Source: Bilabrum cf. latius | Lineage: Eukaryota > Bigyra: Bicosoecida > Bigyra > Bicosoecida | Reading direction: 5' to 3' | Assembly: GCA_965178125.1 (NCBI GenBank) | Contig: OZ237740.1 | Location: 930,001 to 994,000, forward strand | Length of the DNA stretch: 64,000 bases | In this document: positions 27,301-37,600 of the stretch, one piece after another | Layout: each line of letters opens with the position of its first letter | Position numbering within the stretch: the first letter of the stretch is position 1 | The notes under the pieces: model-generated | The model's input: only the letters and a program-made list of their open reading frames with translations | The model's database searches: none | What the model was told of the DNA's origin: nothing | Translations under genes and position numbers: made by a program

Positions 27301-30300
27301 AAGTACCAGCTCTAGCAGACCCTCCTGCTCGTTGAGCTCTTCGACGGCCATTCCTTTGGTTCTTGGCCCCTCCCTTCGCACGAGACAGACCGGAAAGTCG
27401 TCGACCATAGCCCATACGAGCTCGAACATTCTGCTCGGATTGTGGCCCTGCTTCAGGCACCTTGCCGCTTTGCGGGCGTAGACCAGGCGAAGATGCCTTT
27501 GATCCGATCTTGTGAGGATGCTAGTCAGCAACCGCAGAGCCTTGCCCTTGATGTCCTTGGGAGCAGCAGTCCCTGCCTCCTTCTTCGAGAGGAGAGATTC
27601 CTCCGGCACCTGCCTGGCCTCGAACTGGCTGATGGCCTCCCCTGCCGGCCCGAAAGGATCCTCGTCAACCTCTGCCTCTTCCCCCGCGTCAGCCGCATCC
27701 GCTGACTTGGACTCCGAGGCCCCACCAGACGCTTCGGCCTTGTCTGCGTCTGGCGTCATGGTAGCCTCCGTGGGCTCACCGCCTACCACGAGCGGCGGGA
27801 GCACGCTCGTGAACGGCTCCCGCCCGTTCGACACGAGCCTCCAGAGGGCCCTGGCCACCACCGGCACCACCCGGAAGGAAGTTTCCGCGATATTCCCGAG
27901 CCTCTCAAGCAGATTGATGATGTCGTCCGACACCTCCGACCGCGGAATGGCAGCGAGCCTGCCGACCAACGCTGCTAGCTGGGGCGGCTTCATGTCCAAC
28001 GCCAGGGTTCGCAGCAGGCCGACCGCTTGCTCCGTTTCTTCCCGCCTTGCGCCCTGCCTGAATCCAAAGCTCCAGATGCGGTCAAACACGGTCTCAGGGA
28101 CGAGCTTGGCTCGAATGAAGGACTTGAGCAGACCGGGCAGGGCCTAGAGCAGCCCGCCGTGGGTCGTCCTCGGATCAAGCACGAAGTCGAGGTACCCTCC
28201 TGCCTTCACCCTATCGAACACCTCTTCCACCGTGAGGTTCTACACGTTCTGTTCTCTCACTGCCTCGGAGGCCTTGGCGTAGATGCCCATCCCGACCATT
28301 CGGGCCTTGAGCACGTCGTTCTGGAAGACAGCGTCAGCCACATCCAGCGAAGCGGCCTCTAGCACGCCGATTGCCTCTTTCTCAGGTACGGCTCGCTGGC
28401 AAACAAGCCTCATGGGCCCAAAGATTCTCTGCATCTCGTCTAGACCAACCTTGCGGGCGTTCTGCAGCCCCATGCATGCGCACCACCGGACCATGGCAGA
28501 AGAGAACACGGGGAACAGCTCCCGCAAGAAGTTCTTGTTGAACGCATGGTGGCAATCGAAGAGGTTCTCCACATAAAAAACGATGTCTTCGTACGCTACT
28601 GCTCCCGCTGCGTCTTTCTTTGCCTTCACAACGTCGCGCTCCTTGGGCTCCTCACCAAGGGCAGCCACGGCGATGGACTGCTACTCAGCGAGGAAAGCTT
28701 CCTTGTCAACGCCCATCGACGCAATGGCCTTGTCAGCATTCGACAGGATTCGAGCTGCGATCTCCGACTCTCGAAAGGCCTTGGCCCCCTTGGGAAGGTC
28801 GCCGCAGCAGAGCATCTTTGAGAGGAGGGTCTTGAACCCCCCGCTGAGGAAAAGGCATCTGACGACCCTGTCAAAGAACGGGCTCGAGTGGGCCTTGTAA
28901 GGATACCTCGAAAGAACGATCGCATCATCAGCTGCGTCAAAGAGGGGGGTTCCCTCCGGCAGAGGCGGGTCCGCGCTGTCGTCAACAGGTGCATCGGTGG
29001 CGTCGCACAGAGGCACCACTACGTCGTGGTACAGGGTGGTCTGCCGCCCACGGCCCGCAGGACATTTCGCGAGGCCGAACGTTCGGACTGGTGCGGTGCG
29101 GGTCTTGTGCGTCTGCACCCCTGGGTCCGCTGTGCGCACCCAGAGCAGTTGGTCGTAGGATGTACCCTGGGGCTTGACTTGAACCCAGTGCACGGGGGCG
29201 CCTTCCGGGCCCCCTCCAGTCGCCTCGATCTCCTTGATCTTTTCTGCTTCGGTCTTCTTCTTGTCCTCGCCGGCTTCCTTTTTGCCATCAGTGGCGCTGG
29301 GGTCCGCTGCCGCGGCAGAAGAGCTTGCCTCGGCCTCCTTGGTGCCACCTCCAGCAGCAGCGTCAGCGTCTGCAGGCGCGGGTGGTGCACCAATGACCGT
29401 GGCCGTCGGGATGCCCTCTTCGTCGATGCCATCGGCGGCAGCAGCCGTGAATGGGACCACTGCAGTAGAAATGGGCCCCGTGCTAATAGGGGTGAATGCC
29501 GACCCGGTGGAACCAGTGCCTGCTGCTGCCGCCCCGCCGCGAGCAGCAGCACCCCCCGTGTGAGCCTGGGCTGAAGACGATGCCTTCTGCACGGAAGGAG
29601 GGGCCTCCTCCTGCCGCCAGACGCGCTTGACCAGTGCGGGCCTCCACATGTACGTGCCTACCTTTGTGAGGAAATCGATCGTGTCGCCCTCCTTGAGCTC
29701 GCTCCTCCACTTTTCCTCGTCCCGCTTGTGCACCTCTTCCACCTCGGGCACACGGGACCCCGGTGGCATGACTCTCGGGGAGGACCGGTCGAAGGTGCGG
29801 TCCCTTGCGATGGCGGTAGGCACACCGATCAGGTCTACCTGCAGCTCGTCGTCGGCTTTGTTGATCTTCTCTACGTTCGCGCGACACCTGCGGCAGCAAA
29901 TAGTGGGGCTAGAGGGGACTGGTGAGGCATTGCGGTGGCGGGTCTGCTGGAGGGCATCCGTCAGCTAGTGCTATCTAAGTGGGTGGCATGTGTGCTTTGT
30001 CGGTTGATGCAGTCACAGTGCGTGCCAGGGCGGCGTCTCACCAAACGTTTGCCTCCGTCATGAAGACATCTACCTAGTCTCCCTCCTTCACACCCTTCCT
30101 CCACTCTTCCTGCTCGACGCATGAAGCAGGAATCTTGTCCTGTTCAATGCTACCGTAATTTTTATATACCCTCTGAGCGGGGCTGAGGATCTTGGCAGCC
30201 AGAGTCCGAAGATCATCTTTCTTGGACTAGCTCAGCCCTGCAGCGCAGGCGGACTGGATGATGTACTCGAAGCACTTGATGACTGCTTCTGCGTGTTCGT

Positions 30301-30823
30301 CCTTCTCGTATCTGCGGCGTACAAGCTAGTTTGATGCATTGATGCGCTTGATTGCAATGCTCGGACACCCCAGATGACCAGACAAACTGGGCCGTCCTTA
30401 CTTCGTGATGAGCAACTTGTTCACGGACTGCAAGCACTTTGCTCTGTTGATTGAGTTGTCCTTCTGCAAGCCATACTCGATTTGGCCCCGAATTGCTTCG
30501 CAGGCCTCGACCACAACTTCCTCTGGCGCTGCCTCGCCATACTCTGCGAAACGATGTTCTCGCTGCCAAGTGTTGGGCATCATAGCTGACTTGAATTAAG
30601 CATATATGCATTGCCGTTGGGTTTAAAGGGCATATGATAATACATAAATCAAGTCTAGCACAACTAAGTTCCATAACAGTCTGCTGTGTAAACGATGAAG
30701 GGCCAAGAACAGGGCCGACGGGATCTTCTCCAGAGCAAGCTCACTGATCTTGTCGAGGGATTTGTACGCGGCTCCCAGCCGCTCTGATGGTGTTTTGTCA
30801 GAATCCCCTCCATTTGATGCCAT
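18310..30823 (-). CDS. Large ubiquitin-specific protease (peptidase C19)
   Basis: Four exons, complement(18310..29887, 30042..30311, 30402..30585, 30745..30823), about 4,036 residues, ending at UGA. Thirteen in-frame UAGs are read through. The USP domain lies at about 22767-21530: the Cys box is NLGCICYMNAMMQQL (near residue 2,560) and the His box is HTGTANSGHYYSFIRDR (near 2,895), followed by FNDSWVTEWD and NAYVVVYERV. The catalytic Cys and His are present, so an active cysteine deubiquitinase is expected. A ubiquitin-like segment (near 1,450) and an EF-hand-like stretch precede it. The C-terminus is a zinc-ribbon-like CRKCGAEV...CHNCGAMK. Two related segments, EEWRKGVKEGD and EKWRSELKEGD, sit near the N-terminus. 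The size and the helical flanks recall USP9X/24/34-type enzymes. Exon 1 could instead extend to 30694 through a weaker GTTTAC donor, adding 17 residues. Start chosen: ATG at 30823. Confidence 0.9.
29888..30041 (-). other. USP gene intron 3 (154 nt)
   Basis: Donor GTGAGA and acceptor TTGCTGCCGCAG. Splicing completes a Trp codon (TG|G) and aligns the joined segment with a second copy of the same motif downstream, which supports the junction. Confidence 0.75.
30312..30401 (-). other. USP gene intron 2 (90 nt)
   Basis: Donor GTAAGG and acceptor ACGCCGCAG. Without splicing the frame meets UAA directly at the donor. The spliced product reads VNKLLITK followed by YEKDEHAEAVIKC. Confidence 0.8.
30586..30744 (-). 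other. USP gene intron 1 (159 nt, donor ambiguous)
   Basis: The acceptor is AAGTCAG before the MMPNTWQREH exon. The donor GTGAGC at 30744 is preferred because the other six introns here all have GTRAG donors. A downstream GTTTAC donor at 30693 keeps the same phase and gives a 108-nt intron. Confidence 0.55.
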
Positions 30824-31470
30824 GATGTAAGCCGGTGCCTCGAAATGATCGCAACACACGGTCTGAAACAGCCCGCTTTGCAGAATCTGCAATAACCGCG
30901 ATTCTTCATAATTACTCGTTATAAAAAAAACACATTCGTCTTGTTCGTCCTGCGTCCGAGCTTTGGACGTCCCATGTAGCTCCTATTGGACTTCTCTTGG
31001 TCAGTTTATAGTATATTTACTGACCATCGGCATTATCCTTCCACATGCTCAAATTGGATCCCGCCCGCCGGCAATGAAGTGAATCGTCAGCTGCCGTGCA
31101 TTACCGCCCCCCAGCGGTTGCAACGACACGGAGCCGTCATGTGGCGCAGGCAATTAGTTTCCCGATCCGACGCAAACACGAGAAACGTATGCACTAGCAC
31201 CAACTACTAGCGAGAGCGATTTCTCCGCGTACTGGGGCTGGGCCCCTGCAGGCCTTGTTAACAGGCCTCGTCGTATCATGCTCCTTTCCTGGTAGTGAGC
31301 GTGCACAGGGTCATGCATCATTTCCCGGTAGCACTCCTTAGTGCAGGCACTAGTAGGGCACATGTACATCACATCACCACGAGCACTTGCTTAGGGAGGA
31401 CCTCCGCACCCTTCGTGAACCGGAATCGGTTGCTGGTGGTGGCCCCGCATATCCAACTTGCATCCACAAG
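30824..31470. other. Intergenic region between USP and LYR genes
   Basis: This 647-bp stretch holds the USP promoter and 5' UTR and the 3' UTR of the LYR gene. An A/T run (ATAAAAAAAA near 30920) lies about 100 bp upstream of the USP start. With UAG read as Gln, a plus-strand frame of about 94 codons opens at 30974, but it shows no domain, conserved pattern or typical codon use. I see no RNA gene. Confidence 0.4.
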
Positions 31471-31984
31471 TCATCGCCGCCTGGTAGGCTCGAAACCAGG
31501 CATATTTTCAGTTCTGGCCATCTCCGCTTTCTTGTTCAACTGGTCTCGTTTCTCGATATACTGCGGTGAACGCAAAGCGTGCACGTCAACAAAGAATCAG
31601 TGGGTCGTCAGGTGCCGTTCGAGGACCAATTGATACCAAACACACCAAGTAGCTCACCTAGTCAGTTACTTTCTACAGTGCTTCCCTGCCCACAACCACC
31701 ATTCTTGCTACGAGTAGCGGGTCCTTCTCGTTCCTAGCTTCGTCGAACTCCGCTCTTGCATTCTTCGCTAGCACCTCTCCCCAATCCCTACCTTTTTCAT
31801 CCGTCCAGTCAAACATTTTCGCAGCACGGAGGATGTCACGGTACAGCCGAATCGCTTCAACATTTCGTTGGCCTCCCACCAAGTCAGGTGGCTGCGCTAC
31901 CGAAGTGCTACGAACGCGTGCACGGCAAGCGCAGTGATGTATTAAACGACCTTGAACCGTCCTCAACCGGGAAGTGTATCGCAT
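31471..31984 (-). CDS. Mitochondrial LYR-motif (Complex1_LYR-like) protein
   Basis: Two exons, complement(31471..31560, 31658..31984), 138 residues, ending at UGA. The N-terminal ~35 residues (MRYTSRLRTVQGRLIHH...) are rich in Arg, Ser and Thr and have no acidic residue, as in a mitochondrial presequence. The LYR signature follows: EAIRLYRDILRAAKMFDW, then a helical C-terminal half ending in VVGREAL. LYR proteins bind acyl carrier protein and act in Fe-S cluster delivery or respiratory complex assembly in the mitochondrial matrix. The exact subfamily is not clear. Two in-frame UAGs are read through; the second is the last codon of exon 1, directly before the GTGAGC donor. The gene shares a 124-bp divergent spacer with NOP16. 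Confidence 0.85.
31561..31657 (-). other. Intron in the LYR gene (97 nt)
   Basis: Donor GTGAGC and acceptor TTCACCGCAG, phase 0. The downstream exon encodes YIEKRDQLNKKAEMARTEN and ends at UGA. The last codon before the donor is UAG. Confidence 0.75.
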
Positions 31985-32108
31985 TGCTTAAAAATGGGGC
32001 GATTTTTGCTAAATCATGCGTGGCCACTCGTCACGTCAACACGGCAAACTGCAACTGCGAGAGCACAAAGTTATTGGTTCAAGCTAAGTGCACTAGACTG
32101 GATATACA
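31985..32108. promoter_or_regulatory. Divergent promoter region, LYR (-) / NOP16 (+)
   Basis: Only 124 bp separate the two start codons, so both promoters must lie here or overlap the 5' UTRs. It contains GGGCGATTTTTGCT (31997-32010) and short AT-rich patches but no clear TATA box. The assignment rests on gene geometry. Confidence 0.5.
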
Positions 32109-33170
32109 ATGCCTCGATCCGTACGAAGACCTAAACGTTCAGGCACTGGCCGTGTGTCGCGACCTATCCCCAAAAAGAACATGAAGATGGGTCCTGGCGT
32201 CCAAGGCAAATGGCGCATGGACCAGACCGCTTTGCAGAACGCAGAGAGACTTGGTTTAAGCGTTGATGCGAATGAGCGCGACTCTCTTACGCATGCGCAT
32301 GTTTTGGGCAAGCGAGCAGCTGCTGGAGACGAAGTTGTGCTCGGCAGCCTGGCTGCCGCCCGGTCAACGGGGAAGATAGTTTCTCATGTGCCTAGTTGGA
32401 GGCCAAAGTTCCACATGACCGAGGATCAGATCGATTACATCAAGAAGCTGCAGGCGCGGCACGGCGACAATGTTTCTGCCATGGCTCGAGACATGAAGAG
32501 GAACTACTTGCAGAAGCCGGCCTCGAGTTTGCGCCGGTCAATCGACAAGCTGCGTGAGTTTGAAGCCTGGCTTGCCGCAAAGGCCTAGGCGGAAGAAGGT
32601 GGCGGTGCAGGCGGTGGATCTGGTCCCGAGCTGCCGAAGCAGGCTGCGGCAAGCGGGGCGGGTGCGTCGGACTCTGTTGGAAGCTCGGGGTAGAGCGCCC
32701 CCGACGGCAGCGGCCGCAGCGCGAAGCGACGGCGCCGCATGGTCAAGGTGGAAGGCGCGGCAGCGGCAGGCGTCCCCGAGGAAAGAGAGTACATGGGTGA
32801 GCTAACGGAGCGAAAGCTGGCCCGGATCGCTCCCGCCAGCTCCTCGAGCGCCAAGACGCTCATGAAGATGGCCACGGTGCTGGAGAGGCAGGCGGCGCCC
32901 AAGCCCAGGGACTCATCCACGAGGGGAAGCAAGGCCCCTTAGAAGGCAGAGAGGCAGTAGAAGATTGCAGAGATCAGGGAGAGCAAGCGCGCCGACGTGG
33001 AGGCGCTTCGGGCAGTGGCCGAGAAGGAGAAGAAGGCTGTGCGTAGGAGAATCAAGGAGGCCCAAAAGGTCGCCAAGAAAGAGCTAGCAGAGGCTGGCGC
33101 AGCTCTTTCCGGGGCATCATCCTCCTCCTCTTCTACGTCCTCTGGCGCAGCCAAGTCGCCTACTACGTGA
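32109..33170 (+). CDS. NOP16: Ribosome biogenesis protein NOP16
   Basis: Single exon, 353 residues, ATG at 32109, UGA at 33168. In-frame UAGs at 32586, 32691, 32940 and 32958 are read through. The N-terminus is basic (RRPKRSGTGRVSRPIPKK). GKWRMDQTALQNAERLGLSV matches the NOP16 'W-D...QN...LGL' segment, and TEDQIDYIKKLQARHGDN followed by VSAMARDMKRNYLQ matches the conserved C-terminal block (alternating acidic helix, then AMARD.K.N..Q). NOP16 is a nucleolar factor in 60S subunit assembly. The conserved part is complete within the first ~158 residues, before the first UAG. The remaining ~195 residues are a charged Ala/Lys/Glu-rich tail, longer than in the usual ~180-230-residue proteins. If UAG were a stop, the protein would end at 159 residues and still cover the domain, so this gene alone does not prove readthrough. 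Confidence 0.88.
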
Positions 33171-33294
33171 TGGGTGGAGTCCAAAATCAACAAAGATACC
33201 TGATATCAAGTCTGTGCACGCAAATGAAGTCTGTGCAAAGGTGCATCCCCGGCACAACAACCGGCCGGAAAGGTCGTAGTCTGTGCCGCGCATG

Positions 33295-34494
33295 TCACTG
33301 CCGCGTTCCCGCCATCAACTCACCTGGCGCGTCGTCTTGCCCCAAGTCGCGCTCGGACCTGCTGCTAGCCAGGCTGCGCTCCTCCCTGTTGCTCAGCTGG
33401 AACCATTCCTCGGCCCGAACCGGTGCCGCCTAGTGGTGGCGATCACACGACGGTTGGTACATGTCCGCGTCACCGATCGCAACCACGTCCACGTTACTCC
33501 CACTGCCGCCTGCCGGCGGCTGCGGTTGGTCGCGCTCTAGCCGCTGCGTTAGCCTGGCGGCGGCACCGCAACCGCCGGCTCCCTTCCGACCCCGAGACCC
33601 AGGAACCGCGCCGTGGGTGCAGCTAGAATGCAGCCGCACGACGCGTCCCGGACGCAGTGCCTTCTCTTCCGGCTGCGTGGCTGCTTCTGCTTCTTGCAGC
33701 GCGCGGTGCACCTGCATCAAGCCGCCGAACTCTTCCCCCCTGAAGTCGAGGTCGAGGCCCGAGAGGAGGAGCCGCGCCCCGGGGGTGTTTAGCGCGTGGT
33801 CCACGGCGCGCAGCAAGGAGGAGGGTCTGAAAAACTGAGCCTCATCGATTGCTAGCAGTGATCTAGCCCCAAGCACAGCACTGTCTCCAGTGGACAGGTC
33901 AAGCAGAGCCTCCAGTTCGTTGGATGTCGCGGGGACAACGCCATCGATCTTCTGCCCATCGCGAGACTGGAGGGTTTTCCACTACGTAGTTGGGCCCATC
34001 TAGTATGTGAGGATACGCTTGCTGCCCCCGCCGGTCATGTCGCCGACTTGCCAGCTTTGAACCAGACACTCTGCGGCAGCCAGGTCTTCGGGCGCGATGC
34101 TGTCATCGGTAGCTGCAGGGGCGAAGTCTGGGGAATCATCTCTGTCACCATGCCTAAGTCTTCTGGCAACACCGCACGCCCACCGTACCGCGGCGCGCAT
34201 GTGACCAACGCCCTTCTGGTCCGCAGCAGCCGGACTCGAGAGCTGAACTTGAATTGGGTGCTCCCACCGAGTATCCACCGTGCTCTTTATCAATACCACC
34301 CTGTCGATATTACTATTGGCATGAGTCGCCTCGCGTACTGCTCTGATAAACCTCGACGTTTTCCCGCTGTACATTGGTCCGGAGAAGCACAACACCTTCT
34401 CTCGAGTCGTCCATGAAGTCACACCCGAATGCAAAAAGCGCCATCTTCTCCCAGCTTGCTGCGCTTTCGTCAAGCATGCTTTACCTCGAATCAT
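33295..34494 (-). CDS. Type II thymidine kinase with large insertion
   Basis: 399 residues as modelled, ATG at 34494, UGA at 33295. UAGs at 34000, 33982 and 33430 are read through. The P-loop GPMYSGKT and the following DTR box (STVDTRWEH), then IDEAQFF, SGLDLDF and the C-terminal IGDADMYQPSCDRHH are the ordered signatures of the TK1-like family, which phosphorylates thymidine in dTTP salvage. The N-terminus has many Arg/Lys and few acidic residues, so mitochondrial import is possible. About 100 extra residues lie between the DTR box and IDEAQFF, compared with the usual 200-240-residue enzyme. The zinc-binding lobe is divergent (SSCTHGAV where CxxC is usual). A strong GTGAGT donor at 33323 suggests the last ~10 residues may come from another exon. 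Confidence 0.82.
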
Positions 34495-34692
34495 CTTAGA
34501 TGGTGATTCATATTCCCTGTAAATGCACTCGTTTGGGTTTTCAGCGATTGTATTTCAGCTCCGGGCGAAAGAGGTCGAAAATCAACGCCAATTTTTGCCA
34601 AGCAATTTTGGCTTGTTCTCTTTCATTTATTGGAGAAAGATAGTCCATATTCTTTAGAATTGTCGATATCTATCCGTGTCGGCCCGAATGAG
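34495..34692. promoter_or_regulatory. Divergent promoter region, TK (-) / lectin-IPT gene (+)
   Basis: A 198-bp spacer, AT-richer than the flanking exons. It contains CGCCAATTTTTGCC (34586-34599) next to GCAATTTTGGC, an imperfect inverted repeat. Promoter function is inferred from the head-to-head arrangement. Confidence 0.45.
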
Positions 34693-37600
34693 ATGAGTTT
34701 ATCCGCCCGGGTGTGCTCGGTGTGCTTTGCTGCCTGTGCAGCGCTCGCAATGGTCCGTGCGAAGGTGCTGCAGAGAATGAACAACCTTTTGTGTAAGTCG
34801 TATGCGGTACTTTGTAGCCGTATGTTGCTCATTCACCGAAAACTTTTGTCCCTTACTGCGACAACCCTGCTCTTCTTGACGCAGCGAGCTGGGAGTATCA
34901 AGACGGTCACAAAGATGGCTGGGGAGCACAGACAGCCGACAGCTCTGGCATTGAATTGCATTCTTGGGGAGGATACTTGCGGGGGGAGATCGTGTCTAGA
35001 CGGCCGTATCTCGACTCTCCCTTATTGCGCGTTGAGGCAACGGACCGGACCACCCTGTCCATTTCAATGCGCTACAATGGTGCCTCTGCAACGACCGGGG
35101 CTCTGCTTGTTCGACTTACACCCAATGGGACCGACTTTCCCCCTCCTGTGTACGGCACTGGATCTCCGGTATGGCCTAGCGATGATGATGCACTTGGGAC
35201 CCTGTTCCCAGCGCCTGGCTCCACCGAATAGGATGAGGGCCCGGCATCCAGGGCCGTGCTCCTGCCGGATGGATCCATGGCGTGGCTCGTGCAGTTCAAT
35301 CTTATTGGTGATGGCTAGATCCGGCAGTACAATGTTCCTTTGGCCCCCTATCCCCAGCGCAACGACTGGCGGGTCTCGCACAACGCAAGCAGCACCGCAG
35401 CGGCCGTGCCGTTCCGGGATGGCTCGATTCCCACCCGAGACGGTCTGCCCACGGGTCTTGGGGGCATGGTGACACAGGTCAGGCTCTGGCCCGGCATGCA
35501 CCCGAATGCCAGCGCTGAGGTACGCGATGGCGTGATCGGGGCTGGGGGTGCTTCGCCCGGGCACTCGTTCGAGATCGACAGCATCCGCCTGTACGAGGCA
35601 CCGAGCATCCTACGGGTGCGAGGGTGCGTGAGGGTGCAGCCAGTGCCCGAGGTTCTGGACCCAAGGGTGCATGCCTACTCCACCTGGGGCTACGGCAGCG
35701 TCGAATCCCAGAATCTAGAGGCCATCGCTCTCCAGGCGGGCGGCGAGATTCCCCCACCCCGAGGAATCGAGAAGCTGGACTCGTACTTGCACGGTCCGGG
35801 TACCCTTGCAGCTGCTCGTAGGCACGTTCCCAGCCTCATGCAGTCGGTGCAGGCCCCGCCCCCCTCGATGGAATCCTCGGTGACGGGGAGGTATCCGGTA
35901 CTAGAGGGTGCCTTCTCGCCGCGGACAGCGGCCCATGAGCAGCCGTTGCTGCCTCCCCCCAACACGCTATTCGTACGAGCCGCGGGCACATCAGCGGAGC
36001 AGCACTTTATAACGGCTCACAACGCCACGCACCTGCGTGGGCTGGGCAGCGACCGGGCCTTTGACCCGCGGGACGGCGCCCTCTTGTCCGCGTCCGCTGA
36101 AGCTGCGGCGGCCGCTTGGGTCGCTGGCGTCGGCCAGTACGGCCCGTGGGACCAGGGTCAGCTTGCCCTGGCCGCCATGACTGCTTCTCGGGAAGGATCC
36201 TACGCGGTGCAGGCGGCCAGGGAGGCGCTCCCCGACGATGCTGAGCTCGACGGTGCAGTGGGTCTGCTGGCTCCGGGATACTACGCCCCCCCTGCACCTG
36301 CATCGGGGGCACCCGCCGCCTGGACGGAATCGGTCCGGTCAGTGTCTCAGCGCCCCTTCACGGCCACATACGGGTGCTAGCGTGCAGGCGGCGATCGGAT
36401 CCGGATCGAAGGCCTCTACCTTGGTGAAGGAGACGCCGTTCGCGTGTCGATCGGGGGCAGGCCCTGCACGGACGCCATCCACCTCGTGGACCAGGAGGTC
36501 ATCGAGTGCACGGCTCCTCCCGGGGAGGGCGAGCAGGCGTGGGTCACGGTGAGCGACGCACGCTCGCCGGGACTGAGCGACAGCCGCCCGTTCTTCTCCT
36601 ACGCCGAGGGACTCACGCCGCCCATCGCGTTCGTTCGGAACGTCGGCGCTCTCCATGCCGATGTGGCTGTCCGCCCGCACAGCCTGTGGGACGCGCTGGC
36701 CACTACGGGCTACGTGGTGCAGGCAAGAGCAGCCCTCACTGCCCCGGAGATCCTCCTCGCGTTCGGGACGGTGAATGCCACCGAGCTGCCCCTGCCGCCG
36801 AGGCCGCCGCCGCTGCGCATCAACAGGGACGGGCAGGCGGAGTTCGCCACACTGTCGGGCGAGCCCGAGGATTTCGCTTACTTGAGGGTGGAAGGTGACG
36901 GCGAGAGGGATTCGGGCGCCATCCTGTTGCCCTACGATCCGTACCAGGGTCCCGTCAGCCCAGATGCTGCTGCTGACGATCCAGATGGCGTCGATCACAC
37001 TGGTGGCGGGCGGTTCGACGCCCTCGTGACATCGGCCGCATACTAGTCCGACCAAGGAAGGGGCGGCTGGGGACCGTGGGTCACCGTGGCGGTCGCTTCT
37101 AACGTCAGCGTGGTGAGCATCGCGGGCCTGAGGCGGGGCCACATGCACCAGGTGCGGGTCGCCGCCATGACAGAGGACACCGTGTCTGCCGGAGCCTCAC
37201 GACAGTGGCAGCTCACCGACTACAACGGGCAACGTGCTCGCATGGGCCAGTCGGTGCGCGGGCCGTGGGGACCGCCGTCCAGGATCTTCCGGACGCTGGA
37301 CTTTGATATCGACTTTGAGTACTTCAACGCTAATTCTACGCTGGCCCATGGGCCTGTCGACAGGGATGATGGCTGGGGCTCCATGCCGTTCGAGGGAGGT
37401 GCATGGGCGGTACCAGATGCAGGTGTGGGGCACGCATTTGCCCCGGCCGACGGTGTGTTCGCCCGGCAAGGGTCTGGCTCGGGTCGCGCCGGCCGTCCTA
37501 TCGCCGGCCAGGCAAGCGTGGCCTCGTCAACGCAGTCCAAGACCCTTGCGGAAACAGAGGCAGAGCTAGGTTACAAGCAGTCTGGCGGACGAGTCCCGTC

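Noticed and set aside
1-30000. Treating each TAG-bounded ORF as a separate small gene
   Set aside because: Neighbouring ORFs share frame and strand, abut within a few codons, and split known domains. Every break is TAG, never TAA or TGA.
30974-31258. Plus-strand 94-codon frame with UAG as Gln between the USP and LYR genes
   Set aside because: No domain, no typical codon use and only a chance-length frame; an AUG immediately followed by UAG is a weak start.
34630-35472. A 280-codon plus-strand ORF beginning at 34630
   Set aside because: Its first part is the signal-peptide exon, but beyond the GTAAGT donor at 34793 it runs in the wrong frame. The spliced model gives a coherent protein.
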